Part shown: positions 32,938 to 41,088 of the stretch, in pieces
Layout of the letters: each line of letters starts with the position of its first letter
How positions within the stretch are numbered: the first letter of the stretch is position 1
Assembly: GCF_018860155.1 (NCBI RefSeq)
Contig: NZ_JAHKNI010000001.1
Span: 881,333 to 945,332 of the forward strand
Direction: 5' to 3'
Source: Nocardia albiluteola
GTDB lineage: Bacteria; Actinomycetota; Actinomycetes; Mycobacteriales; Mycobacteriaceae
DNA length: 64,000 bases
Notes under the pieces: model-generated
Databases searched by the model: none
The model's input: only the letters and a program-made list of their open reading frames with translations
What the model was told of the DNA's origin: nothing
Position numbers and translations under genes: made by a program

Positions 32938-33387
32938 TCACTCGCGGTGGTAGGCGGCCTGGGCCTCGGTGATGTCATCGATGTTGGACTCCAGGACCAT
33001 GATCAGCTCGTGCAGCTTCGCCGCGACCTCGGTGCCAAGCGGGGTGAGGGTGTACTCGACGTGCGGCGGGATGGACTGCTGCACCGCGCGGTGGATCATG
33101 CCGTCGCGCTCGAGGGTTTGCAGGGTCTGGGAGAGCATGCGCTCGCTGACGCCGTCGACCCGGCGGCGCAGGGCGTTGAAGCGATAGGGGCCCTCCAGCA
33201 GGGCGACCAGCGCCAGCACGCCCCAGCGGCTCGCGACATTCTGCAGCACCGGGCGCGAGGTGCAGTTGCGGGAGAAAACGTCGGCCTCCAGCGTGGGATC
33301 GGCGCTGTCCGCGGGGTGGTCGTCCGCCGACGTGCCCGCGGGGCCCGGCCGCGCGGGGTGGGGAGCGGCGCCATCGACAACTGCCAT
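32938..33387 (-). CDS. HxlR-family redox regulator, QorR-like
   Basis: A 149-residue HxlR/DUF24 winged-helix protein: LQNVASRWGVLALVALLEGP, FNALRRRVDGVSERMLSQTLQTLERDG and YTLTPLGTEV. A single Cys (RNCTSRPVLQ, about residue 42) precedes the domain, as in QorR/YodB-type thiol sensors that respond to quinones and diamide. It is divergent from qorB with a perfect palindrome between them, matching the qorR-qor2 arrangement known in Corynebacterium glutamicum. The N-terminal 36 residues are Pro/Ala-rich and may start later. Confidence 0.85.
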   Translation of the reverse strand: MAVVDGAAPHPARPGPAGTSADDHPADSADPTLEADVFSRNCTSRPVLQNVASRWGVLALVALLEGPYRFNALRRRVDGVSERMLSQTLQTLERDGMIHRAVQQSIPPHVEYTLTPLGTEVAAKLHELIMVLESNIDDITEAQAAYHRE

Positions 33388-33447
33388 GAGGTGATGCTAC
33401 CCATCTGCGCTGTAGTGACGGAGCGCTCAGTAGTGCTGGAATATCAT

Positions 33448-33468
33448 GCACTAACAAATAGTTAGTGC
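33448..33468. promoter_or_regulatory. Palindromic operator between HxlR gene and qorB
   Basis: GCACTAAC-AAATA-GTTAGTGC is a perfect 8-bp inverted repeat with a 5-base centre, 32 bases before the qorB ATG. A further half-site TAGTGC lies at 33431-33436. It is the likely binding site of the HxlR regulator. Confidence 0.75.
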
Positions 33469-33500
33469 TAGATGTTCCGTACATACTCATGGAGGTAGTT

Positions 33501-34355
33501 ATGACCGTCGCCGTCACCGGGGCCAGTGGCCAGCTGGGCCGACTCGTCGTCGAGGCGCTGCTGCGCCGCGAGGCCGGGCCGATCGTCGCGATCGTCCGGG
33601 ATCGTTCGAAGGTGGCCGATCTGGCCGAGCGCGGCGTGGAGGTGCGCGAGGCCTCGTACGACGACGCCGAGGCATTCGATCGTGCGCTGGCCGGGGTAGA
33701 CCGGCTGCTGCTGGTGTCCGGCAACGAATTTGGCAAGCGGGTGGAGCAGCACACCACCGTGATCCGGGCCGCCGAGCGGGCCGGCGTGCAACTGGTGGCG
33801 TACACCAGCATTCCGCGCGCCACCGACAACCCACTGATCCTCGCGCAGGAGCACCGCGGGACCGAGGCCGCGCTGGCCGCCTCGACCGTGCCGCACACCC
33901 TGCTGCGCAACGGCTGGTACTGGGAGAACTACCTGGGCGGGCTGGCGCCCGCGATCGAGGGCGGAGTGCTCTACGGTGCCGCCGGGCAGGGCCGGGTGTC
34001 GGCCGCCGCGCGCGCCGACTACGCCGAGGCGGCCGCGGTGGTACTCACCACCGACGGGCACGCGGGCCAGGTCTACGAACTCGGCGGCGACGAGGCATTC
34101 ACGTATGCCGATCTGGCGCAGGTGATTTCGCAGGTGTCCGGCAAGCCGGTCCGCTATCAGGATCTGCCCGAGGCGGACTACGTCGCGGCCCTGGAAACCG
34201 CCGGACTGCCGGAACACCTGGCGAAGGGCCTCGCCGACGCCGACACCGGAATCAGCAACGGCCTGCTCGAGGTTGCCACGGGCGACCTCGCCAAGCTGCT
34301 CGGCCGCCCTGCCGCCGGTCCCGCCGAGGTCTACCGCGCCGCCCTGTCGCAATAA
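33501..34355 (+). CDS. qorB: NAD(P)H:quinone oxidoreductase QorB
   Basis: A 284-residue NmrA-type SDR closely resembling E. coli QorB (YtfG): VAVTGASGQLGRLVVEAL nucleotide-binding motif, IVAIVRDRSKVADLAERGVEVR, RLLLVSGNEFGKRVEQH, TLLRNGWYWENYL and ARADYAEAAAVVL. It reduces quinones with NADPH and is part of the response to electrophiles. The ATG has GGAGG eight bases upstream. Divergent from the HxlR gene, with an operator between. Confidence 0.9.
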   Translation: MTVAVTGASGQLGRLVVEALLRREAGPIVAIVRDRSKVADLAERGVEVREASYDDAEAFDRALAGVDRLLLVSGNEFGKRVEQHTTVIRAAERAGVQLVAYTSIPRATDNPLILAQEHRGTEAALAASTVPHTLLRNGWYWENYLGGLAPAIEGGVLYGAAGQGRVSAAARADYAEAAAVVLTTDGHAGQVYELGGDEAFTYADLAQVISQVSGKPVRYQDLPEADYVAALETAGLPEHLAKGLADADTGISNGLLEVATGDLAKLLGRPAAGPAEVYRAALSQ

Positions 34356-34508
34356 TCCGGCGCAGCCGCACTTCGCGCGGCCGCTGGACCCACGCCCCAC
34401 CGTGACGAGGCACCTTCAGGCGGGCTGCCCCGGGGAACGATTCGCACGAGACCCGCAGGGCAGGTGTCATCGAGCACGAATTGGCCACGGGGACAGCCGG
34501 TTCGGCGG

Positions 34509-35381
34509 TCAGGCGGGGACCAGCGGGCGGACCTGTTCGGCGACGAACCGGACGAAATCCAGCGGGTCGGCGTCCTCGGTGGGCTGCAGGACGACCGTAT
34601 CCGCACCCGCCTCGGCGTAGCGGACGACGGCATCGGCGATCGCCCGGGCATCCCCGGCGACGCCGATGCCCGCCAGATCCTCGCGGCCCTGGCGGGCCAG
34701 ATCCGCGTGCAGGCGGTCGGCCGCGCCGGGGCCGGTCGCCGTCGCCACGTACACGACGACGCGGGGAACGCCCATGCGTCCGACGCCCGCGCGGTATCTC
34801 CGGACCGTCTCGACCGCCTCGTGCACCCCGTCGACCGAGGTCGCGGAGGTGAGTACGACACCGTCGGCGCACTCGCCGACCAGCCCCAGCGTGCGGGGGC
34901 CCGTCGCCGCCGCCAGCAGCTCGGGTGCGGCGGCGGGCGGCCAGTCCAGCGCGACGTCGTCGAGCTGAATGTAGCGGCCCTGCACGGTGATTCGCTTGCC
35001 TGTCAGCAGCCCGCGCAGAGCCGCGAGATATTCGCCCAGCAGCGTGAGCGGGGAGCTGACGCGCGCGCCGACCTGGCCCATCCAGTCCTGCACGCCGTGG
35101 CCCACGCCCCAGATCGCGCGCCCGCCGAACATGCGCTCCACCGCGGCGATTTCCATGGCCGTGAGCGCCACATTGCGCAGCGGCACCGGCAGCACCCCGA
35201 CGCCCACGCGCAGCCGCTCGCTCCAGGCCAGCGCGGCAGCCGCGCTGGAGATGCCACCGGCCAGGAAGCAGTCCTCCCACAGCCACAGCTCCTCGAGCCC
35301 GGCGCCCTCCGCCGCGCGCACCACCTCCCGCAGGCGCTCGGGGGGCTGCTGTGGCAGGAGTACGGCACCGAGGTTCGTCAT
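34509..35381 (-). CDS. LLM-class (F420-type) oxidoreductase
   Basis: A 290-residue TIM-barrel protein of the luciferase-like superfamily: MTNLGAVLLPQQPPERLREV, ELWLWEDCFLAGG, LRVGVGVLPVPLRNVALTAME, MFGGRAIWGVGHGVQDWM and the late RYAEAGADTVVLQPTEDADP. In actinobacteria such proteins usually bind coenzyme F420; the substrate is unknown. The ATG at 35381 is chosen because the barrel begins there; a start ten codons upstream adds no conserved sequence. It converges on qorB. Confidence 0.85.
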   Translation of the reverse strand: MTNLGAVLLPQQPPERLREVVRAAEGAGLEELWLWEDCFLAGGISSAAAALAWSERLRVGVGVLPVPLRNVALTAMEIAAVERMFGGRAIWGVGHGVQDWMGQVGARVSSPLTLLGEYLAALRGLLTGKRITVQGRYIQLDDVALDWPPAAAPELLAAATGPRTLGLVGECADGVVLTSATSVDGVHEAVETVRRYRAGVGRMGVPRVVVYVATATGPGAADRLHADLARQGREDLAGIGVAGDARAIADAVVRYAEAGADTVVLQPTEDADPLDFVRFVAEQVRPLVPA

Positions 35382-35808
35382 ACGCCCATGGTTACCAGAG
35401 TGGTCCGACATCGTGCCGGAGACCGCAGCTCAACCCTGGCGCCGCGACGCCGGATGCGGGCCGAGCCGTCCGTGTGGCTCGAGCGGCGACCAGGCACGGA
35501 GTCACCAGGATCCGCGAAGGGCGCCATGCTCGAGCGGCGCCCGGTTCGGAAGGATCGGCCGGCGTGGCATTCCTGCGCTCGCCTCGAGCGCCGAAAGTCC
35601 GGGGGTCACCGAGTCGGGAGCAGCGCTCGAGCCGTGTCCGGTTCCCAGTCACCCGAGCCTGGACATTCGCGCCGCACCCGCGCGAGGCCGGCCGATTTCG
35701 GATGACCGCGGCGGCTGATACGTCTCCTCGCGCACGGAGCATACGTCCGGCGTCCTCGGAGACGACGGGCTGCCGCGGCTCATCGAAAATCATTCAGGCG
35801 CTTGGAGA
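35382..35808. other. Gene-free stretch with spaced CTCGAGC motifs
   Basis: 427 bases between two LLM-class genes on the same strand. Four copies of a GCTCGAGC-type motif occur at 35477, 35528, 35582 and 35625 (the first two share GCTCGAGCGGCG), 51, 54 and 43 bases apart. No frame in it resembles a protein. It must include the promoter of the gene ending at 34509. Confidence 0.45.
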
Positions 35809-36726
35809 TCAACTCGCCGAGGGAACGTCGATCGCCTCGCGCACGGCGGGCACGATCTCCTCGGCCCAGCGCGACAACGTATCCGGATCCGGCTCGGCGC
35901 CGCCGGGCGCGAAGAGCACGAAGCCCGCGGCGTCGTGGTGGACCACGGCATCGGTCAGCTCGTCGATCCACTGGCGCACCGACCCTCCGATCCAGCGGCC
36001 TTGCTCGTCGCGGGTGCGGGGCAGCGGTTCGGCGGTGATACGTCCGGGCAGGTTGTACACCGTGGCGACGTCCGCGGGTGAGCGGCCCGCGGCCTCGGCG
36101 GCCGCATCGATGATCGGGCGGGATTCGCGGAAACGGTCGCTGAGCCAGTCCGCGGCGTGCCCGGGAATCCAGCCGTCGGCCAATTCACCCGTCACCGCAA
36201 GGGATTTGGGTCCGACCGCACCGGTCCAGATCGGCGGCGCCGGTGCGGCCGCCGGTTCCAGATCGTGCACCGAATAGAACTCGCCCTCGAAGGAGACCGG
36301 TGTGCCGCCGCCGGACAGCAACCGCACCAGCCGCATCCCCTCGGCCATCGCGCGCACCGCGGCGCCGGGGGTCAGCTTCGCGATGCCGAGCTTGGCGATG
36401 TCGTCCCAGAGTCCGCCCGCGCCCATGCCCAGCACGATGCGGCCGCCCGAGAGCGTGGACAGCGAGGTGACCGTCCGCGAGAGCATCGGCGCGGGACGGC
36501 TGGGCAGGTTGGTGACGCTGACCAGCCCGGAGATCCGGCTGGTCGCGCCCAGCGCGACGCCGATGATCGAATAGGCGTCCAGGCGCGCGCCGAAGTAGGG
36601 GTGATCCGAGACCGTCACCAGGTCCAGTCCCTGCCGGTCGGCCTGCACGGCCAGGCTGATCGATCGGGCCGCGTCGGCGGCCGCGGTGCTCACGCTGGTG
36701 CCGAACCGGATGGTGCGCTGTGTCAT
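35809..36726 (-). CDS. LLM-class F420-dependent oxidoreductase
   Basis: A 305-residue luciferase-like protein: SLAVQADRQGLDLVTVSDHPYF, LPSRPAPMLSRTVTSLSTLSGGRIVLGMGAG and PIWTGAVGPKSLAVTGELADGWIPG, all typical of actinobacterial F420-dependent enzymes. Substrate unknown. It is divergent from a MarR gene and an AGTTCGTG operator-like sequence lies 20 bases before its ATG, so it is probably a direct MarR target. Confidence 0.88.
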   Translation of the reverse strand: MTQRTIRFGTSVSTAAADAARSISLAVQADRQGLDLVTVSDHPYFGARLDAYSIIGVALGATSRISGLVSVTNLPSRPAPMLSRTVTSLSTLSGGRIVLGMGAGGLWDDIAKLGIAKLTPGAAVRAMAEGMRLVRLLSGGGTPVSFEGEFYSVHDLEPAAAPAPPIWTGAVGPKSLAVTGELADGWIPGHAADWLSDRFRESRPIIDAAAEAAGRSPADVATVYNLPGRITAEPLPRTRDEQGRWIGGSVRQWIDELTDAVVHHDAAGFVLFAPGGAEPDPDTLSRWAEEIVPAVREAIDVPSAS

Positions 36727-36745
36727 GGTCGATCCTTTGTCATTT

Positions 36746-36762
36746 AGTTCGTGATGCGAATC
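36746..36762. promoter_or_regulatory. MarR-type operator, imperfect
   Basis: AGTTCGTG-A-TGCGAATC: the left half matches the two perfect sites at 37267 and 37289, the right half only in CGAA. It lies between the divergent LLM-class and MarR genes. Confidence 0.6.
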
Positions 36763-36777
36763 AGTTACTCTGGGCGG

Positions 36778-37230
36778 GTGAGCGGGAGCAAGAGCGGGCG
36801 GATGGACGTCGTCACCGGGTTGGTGCGATCGTCATTCCTGGTCAGTGCGGTCTATACCGAGTCGGCCCGCGAATACGGCATCACCGCGCAGCAGGGGCAG
36901 CTGCTGTGCGTGCTGATGTCGCAGTCCTACGGCATGACCGAGCTGGGTGCGGTGCTGGGCCTGGCGAAGTCGAGCCTGACCGGCCTGGTCGATCGCACCG
37001 CGCAGCGCGGATTCCTGCGGCGGGTGCCCGATCCCGACGATGCCCGGGCGGTCCGGATCGAGCTCACGCCCGAGGGCCGGGAGCTGGCCGAGCGGTTCTA
37101 CGACGAGACCTGCCGTCGGATCGATGAACTCCCCGGAGGCCTGAACGCGCGCGAGCGCGCCCAGCTCGCGGCGCTGCTCGAGCGCGTGGTGACGGACAAC
37201 AGGGTGCCGATGGTGTTCGGCGACCGTTGA
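36778..37230 (+). CDS. MarR-family transcriptional regulator
   Basis: A 150-residue MarR protein: ITAQQGQLLCVLMSQSYGMTELGAVLGLAKSSLTGLVDR (helix-turn-helix) and RRVPDPDDARAVRIELTPEG (wing). GTG at 36778 with TTACTCT just upstream suggests a leaderless start; an ATG nine codons earlier lies in the operator region and is less likely. Three AGTTCGTG-based palindromes flank the gene, placing the divergent oxidoreductase, the regulator and the downstream carboxymuconolactone-decarboxylase-like gene in one small regulon. Confidence 0.88.
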   Translation: MSGSKSGRMDVVTGLVRSSFLVSAVYTESAREYGITAQQGQLLCVLMSQSYGMTELGAVLGLAKSSLTGLVDRTAQRGFLRRVPDPDDARAVRIELTPEGRELAERFYDETCRRIDELPGGLNARERAQLAALLERVVTDNRVPMVFGDR

Positions 37231-37266
37231 ATTCGGCGGATCCGGATTCATATCTCTTCTTCCATA

Positions 37267-37305
37267 AGTTCGTGCCACGAACCATATTAGTTCGTGTCAC
37301 GAACT
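37267..37305. promoter_or_regulatory. Tandem MarR-type operators
   Basis: GTTCGTG-C-CACGAAC at 37268-37282 and AGTTCGTG-T-CACGAACT at 37289-37305, centres 22 bp apart (two helical turns). They lie 78-116 bases before the next gene's start codon. Confidence 0.8.
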
Positions 37306-37382
37306 GCAAGCGTGATTTGTGGAGTCATCTGTGAACACGCCTGTACACAACCTGTGGCGATCGGTCGCGGCGTGCTGTTAGC

Positions 37383-37928
37383 GTGAGCACGGTGACGACG
37401 AAGCCACGTATCGAGCCGGGCCGCCTGCGCGAACTCGGCCCCGTGAACTGGGTGGTGTGGCAGGCGCTCTCGCGTGCCGCCGGTACGCCCGACGCCCACC
37501 TGTTCAGCACATTGGGCCGGACCGGCGGACTGTTCCGCGGCTGGCTGCACTTCTCCGGGCGGCTGATGCCCGGCGGCAAGCTGCGCCGCTACGAGACCGA
37601 ACTGGTGATCCTGCGCGTGGCGCACCTGCGCGAGTGCGAGTACGAGACCGACCATCACATCCGCCTGGGCAAGCGCGCCGGGGTCACCCTGGAAATCCTG
37701 GACCGGCTGCGCGAGGGCCCGCAGGCTCCGGGCTGGTCGGACAAGGAGCGCGCGCTGCTCGCCGCGGTCGATCAGCTCGTGCTCACCCGTGGCATCGACG
37801 ACGCGGCCTGGTCGGCCCTGGCCGCCCACTACGACGAGCAGCGCCTCATCGAAATCGTGCTGCTGGCAAACCAATACGAGGGTCTTGCCAGCACGATCAC
37901 GACGCTGCGCATTCAGACCGACCACTGA
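37383..37928 (+). CDS. Carboxymuconolactone decarboxylase family protein (AhpD-like)
   Basis: A 181-residue CMD-domain protein. The core YETELVILRVAHLRECEYETDHHIRLGKRAGV holds the single Cys and His of this group (CxxxxxH) rather than the CxxC of true AhpD, so peroxidase activity is uncertain. It corresponds in family and location to mycobacterial Rv0464c, next to ramB. GTG start. It lies downstream of two perfect MarR-type operators and converges on ramB. Confidence 0.85.
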   Translation: MSTVTTKPRIEPGRLRELGPVNWVVWQALSRAAGTPDAHLFSTLGRTGGLFRGWLHFSGRLMPGGKLRRYETELVILRVAHLRECEYETDHHIRLGKRAGVTLEILDRLREGPQAPGWSDKERALLAAVDQLVLTRGIDDAAWSALAAHYDEQRLIEIVLLANQYEGLASTITTLRIQTDH

Positions 37929-38046
37929 GCGGTCGAATTTCCGTCATCCCGCCGCGCGGTGCGAACCGTCGTCCCCGCGCGATGCCGGCCGGGATATCGG
38001 GGTGGAATCCGGCCAACGGTGTGCCGGGAGTGACGCGAAAGAGTAA

Positions 38047-39456
38047 CTAGCGCAACACGTATGGCGAGATCGAGCTGCGGTGCTCGCTGATGTCCAGCGA
38101 CTTGCCCAGCGGCGGGAACGCGCGCTGCGGGCAGTTGGCCCGCTCGCAGACGCGGCAGCCCGCGCCGATCGGGGTGGCCTTGGGATCGTTGAGATCCAGG
38201 CCGTCGGCGTAGACCACGCGCCCGGCGTGGCGCAGCTCGCAGCCCAGGCCGATCGCGAAGGTCTTGCTCGGTTCGTTGTATCGGGTGGCCCGGCGCTCGA
38301 CGGTGCGCGCGATCCACAGATATTTGCGTCCGTCGGGCATCTGCGCGATCTGGGTCAGGATGCGGCCCGGGTAGGCGAACGTCTCGTAGACGTTCCACAG
38401 CGGGCAGGTGCCGCCCGAGGACGAGAAGTGAAATCCGGTGGCGGACTGGCGTTTCGACATGTTCCCGGCGCGATCGACCCGCACGAACGAGAACGGCACC
38501 CCGCGCAACTTGGGCCGCTGCAGCGTCGAGAGGCGGTGGCAGATGGTCTCGTAGCTCTGGGTGAAGAATGCCGACAGCCGCTCGATGTCGTAGCGGAAAT
38601 CCTCGGCCACCTCATGGAAATTCGTGTACGGCAGCACCGTGGCGGCGGCAAAGTAATTGGCCAGACCCAGTTTTGCCAATATCCGGGTGTCCGCGGAGGC
38701 GAAATTGCCCTCCTCGACCAGCTTGTCGATCAGGTCGCCGCATTCCAGATAGGCCAGTTCGGCGGCGAGCTTGAACACCCGCTGCCCGCCCGAGAGGTGC
38801 GGGGCGATCTCGAGCCGCCGGGATTCGGCGTCGAAGCGGTGCAGCACACCCTCGCCGAGGTCGATGCGCTCGATGATCTGCACGCCGTGCGCGGTGCTGA
38901 GGCGATTGGCGATCTCGCGCTTGAGATCCCCGCCGTGGAAGCGCATCCGGGTAGCGAGTTCCTCTGCGGCGGTGTCCAATTCGTGGATGTAGTTCTGCCG
39001 CTGATAGAAGAAGTCGCGCACCTCCTCGTGCGGGCGTGAGATCGCGCCCGAGCCGCTGCCGTCGGCGAAGCGGTCCTCGGTCGCGGCCGCGAGCTGCGCG
39101 GTCGTATTGCGGTAGCGGCGGTGCATGTTCACCATCGCGCGCGCCAGGCTCGGGTGCGCGGAGACCATGTCGGCAATCTCGTGGGCGTCGGCCTCGATGC
39201 CGAGCTCGGTGTCCATCGCCACTTCCTGGAGTTCGGCGATGAGGCGGGTGTCGTCCTGTGAGGAGAAGAAGCTGGTGTCGACGCCGAAGACCTCGCTGAT
39301 GCGCAGCAGCACCGGCACGGTGAGCGGGCGCACATCGTGTTCGATCTGATTGAGGTAGCTCGCCGAGATCTCCAGCTTCTTGGCGAGCGAGACCTGGCTC
39401 ATGCCCCGTTCGGCACGCAGCTGCCGAAGCCGCGCCCCAACGTAAGTCTTGGCCAT
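38047..39456 (-). CDS. ramB: Acetate/glyoxylate-shunt regulator RamB
   Basis: A 469-residue XRE-type regulator with an N-terminal helix-turn-helix (about 8-62; LRQLRAERGMSQVSLAKKLE), a long central domain with an IrrE-like/DUF955 segment, and a C-terminal Cys-rich DUF2083 region (GAGCRVCERANCPQRAF). It matches RamB of Corynebacterium and Rv0465c, repressor of acetate genes such as aceA/icl. Its likely target icl lies in this window at 62.5 kb with a cluster of GCAAA/TTTGC motifs. In mycobacteria the two genes are nearly adjacent. Confidence 0.92.
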   Translation of the reverse strand: MAKTYVGARLRQLRAERGMSQVSLAKKLEISASYLNQIEHDVRPLTVPVLLRISEVFGVDTSFFSSQDDTRLIAELQEVAMDTELGIEADAHEIADMVSAHPSLARAMVNMHRRYRNTTAQLAAATEDRFADGSGSGAISRPHEEVRDFFYQRQNYIHELDTAAEELATRMRFHGGDLKREIANRLSTAHGVQIIERIDLGEGVLHRFDAESRRLEIAPHLSGGQRVFKLAAELAYLECGDLIDKLVEEGNFASADTRILAKLGLANYFAAATVLPYTNFHEVAEDFRYDIERLSAFFTQSYETICHRLSTLQRPKLRGVPFSFVRVDRAGNMSKRQSATGFHFSSSGGTCPLWNVYETFAYPGRILTQIAQMPDGRKYLWIARTVERRATRYNEPSKTFAIGLGCELRHAGRVVYADGLDLNDPKATPIGAGCRVCERANCPQRAFPPLGKSLDISEHRSSISPYVLR

Positions 39457-39549
39457 GTCGCCAGTTTAAAAAGGATTTACAGCAGTGCCAATAGCCGATT
39501 AGCACCCGTCGTGAGCTTTTTGTCACACCCTCGCGTTACCGTCGAGTGC

Positions 39550-41088
39550 GTGTTGCTGTCACAGGTAGTCGAGGCATCACAGGTTGTCCGCGCAACCTCC
39601 TCGCGAAAGCTCAAGGTCGCCGCCGTAGCGCAATTGTTGGCCGAGGCCGCGCCCGATGAGCTGGCCCAGGTCGTCGCGTGGATCTCGGGCGAGCTCACCC
39701 AGGGGCGGATCGGCACCGGCTGGCGCACGCTGGCCGCCGTCGAGGCCGAGCCCGCCGCCGAACCGGAGCTGACGGTCGTCACAGTCGAGGGCACCCTCGG
39801 GAAGCTCGCGAGTACCGCCGGGGCGGGCAGTGCGGCCCGGCGGCGCGAGCTGTTGGCGGGCCTGCTGCGGGCGGCCACCGCGCCGGAGCGGGATTTCCTG
39901 GTGCGGCTGCTGACCGGCGAGCTGCGCCAGGGCGCGCTGACCGCGCTGGTGGCCGAGGCCGTGGCACGCGCCGCCGAGGTGCCGGTCGAGCAGGTGCGCC
40001 GGGCCTACATGCTCTCGGGGCAGCTGCCGGTGACGGCGGTCGCGGCCATGATCGGCGGAGCGGCGGTCCTGGCCGGATTCCGGCTCGAGGTCGGCCGGCC
40101 GATCCAGCCGATGCTCGCGTCGCCGGGCGCCACGCTGGACGATGCGCTCGCCGAATTCGAGGGCGAGGCGAGCGTGGAGTACAAGCTCGACGGTGCGCGA
40201 ATTCAGGTGCACCGCAAGGGTTCCCAGGTCTGGGTGTTCACCAGGACGCTGCGCGACATCACCGCCGGGGTGCCGGAGCTGGTGCGGCTGGTCGGCGAGC
40301 TGCCCTGTGAGAGCGTGGTTCTCGATGGAGAAACGCTCGCCCTGACCGATTCCGGTCGTCCGCGGCCGTTCCAGGAGACGATGAGCCGCTTCGCAACCGT
40401 CGACCCCGACTCCGCGCCGCCCACCTCGAGCCGGGATCTGCTGCTGCACCCGTACTTCTTCGACTGCCTGCACCTGGACGGTGTGGATCTACTCGACGCG
40501 CCGCTCTCGGAACGCCGCACCGCGCTGACGAAAGTCGCTGCGGAACACAGCATTCCGGCGCTCATCACGCCCGATTCCGAGGCCGCGGCCGAGTATTTCG
40601 ATACCGCTCTGGCGCTCGGGCACGAGGGCATCGTGATCAAGTCGCTGTCCGCGCCCTATGCCGCGGGCCGCCGGGGCCGCGCCTGGCAGAAGGTCAAACC
40701 CACGCACACGCTGGACCTGATCGTGCTCGGCGCGGAATGGGGCTACGGCCGCCGCACGGGCTATCTGTCCAATCTGCACCTGGGCGCGCGCGATCCCGAG
40801 GGCGGCGAGCCGATCATGGTCGGCAAGACGTTCAAGGGACTCACCGATGCGCTGCTGGCCTGGCAGACCGAGGAATTTCCCCGGCACGAGCGGGCGCGCG
40901 ACGGGCACGTGGTCTACCTGCGGCCTGAACTGGTCGTCGAGATCGCGCTCGACGGCGTGCAGGTCAGCCCGCGTTATCCGGGCGGCGCGGCGCTACGGTT
41001 CGCCCGTGTGGTGCGCTACCGCCCGGACAAGCAGGCCGCCGACGCCGACACGATCGACGCCGTGCTGGCGCTCCTGCCTCCCGGTTAG
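39550..41088 (+). CDS. ligB: ATP-dependent DNA ligase (LigB type)
   Basis: A 512-residue ligase: N-terminal helical domain (about 1-185; VRATSSRKLKVAAVAQLLAEAAPDE), nucleotidyltransferase motif I EYKLDGARIQVHRKG with the adenylated Lys near residue 217, motif III/IIIa (LHPYFFDCLHLDG), motif IV GHEGIVIKSL and motif V WQKVKPTHTLDL, then an OB-fold. It resembles mycobacterial LigB (Rv3062), an accessory repair ligase besides NAD-dependent LigA. GTG at 39550 is chosen because conservation begins VLLSQVV; an upstream in-frame extension overlaps the ramB promoter. It converges with the lipase gene by four bases. Confidence 0.92.
   Translation: MLLSQVVEASQVVRATSSRKLKVAAVAQLLAEAAPDELAQVVAWISGELTQGRIGTGWRTLAAVEAEPAAEPELTVVTVEGTLGKLASTAGAGSAARRRELLAGLLRAATAPERDFLVRLLTGELRQGALTALVAEAVARAAEVPVEQVRRAYMLSGQLPVTAVAAMIGGAAVLAGFRLEVGRPIQPMLASPGATLDDALAEFEGEASVEYKLDGARIQVHRKGSQVWVFTRTLRDITAGVPELVRLVGELPCESVVLDGETLALTDSGRPRPFQETMSRFATVDPDSAPPTSSRDLLLHPYFFDCLHLDGVDLLDAPLSERRTALTKVAAEHSIPALITPDSEAAAEYFDTALALGHEGIVIKSLSAPYAAGRRGRAWQKVKPTHTLDLIVLGAEWGYGRRTGYLSNLHLGARDPEGGEPIMVGKTFKGLTDALLAWQTEEFPRHERARDGHVVYLRPELVVEIALDGVQVSPRYPGGAALRFARVVRYRPDKQAADADTIDAVLALLPPG

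Noticed and set aside
35392..35793. 133-codon minus-strand frame in the LLM-gene gap
   Set aside because: Arg/Ala-rich product without domains, and no ribosome-binding site was found; treated as non-coding.
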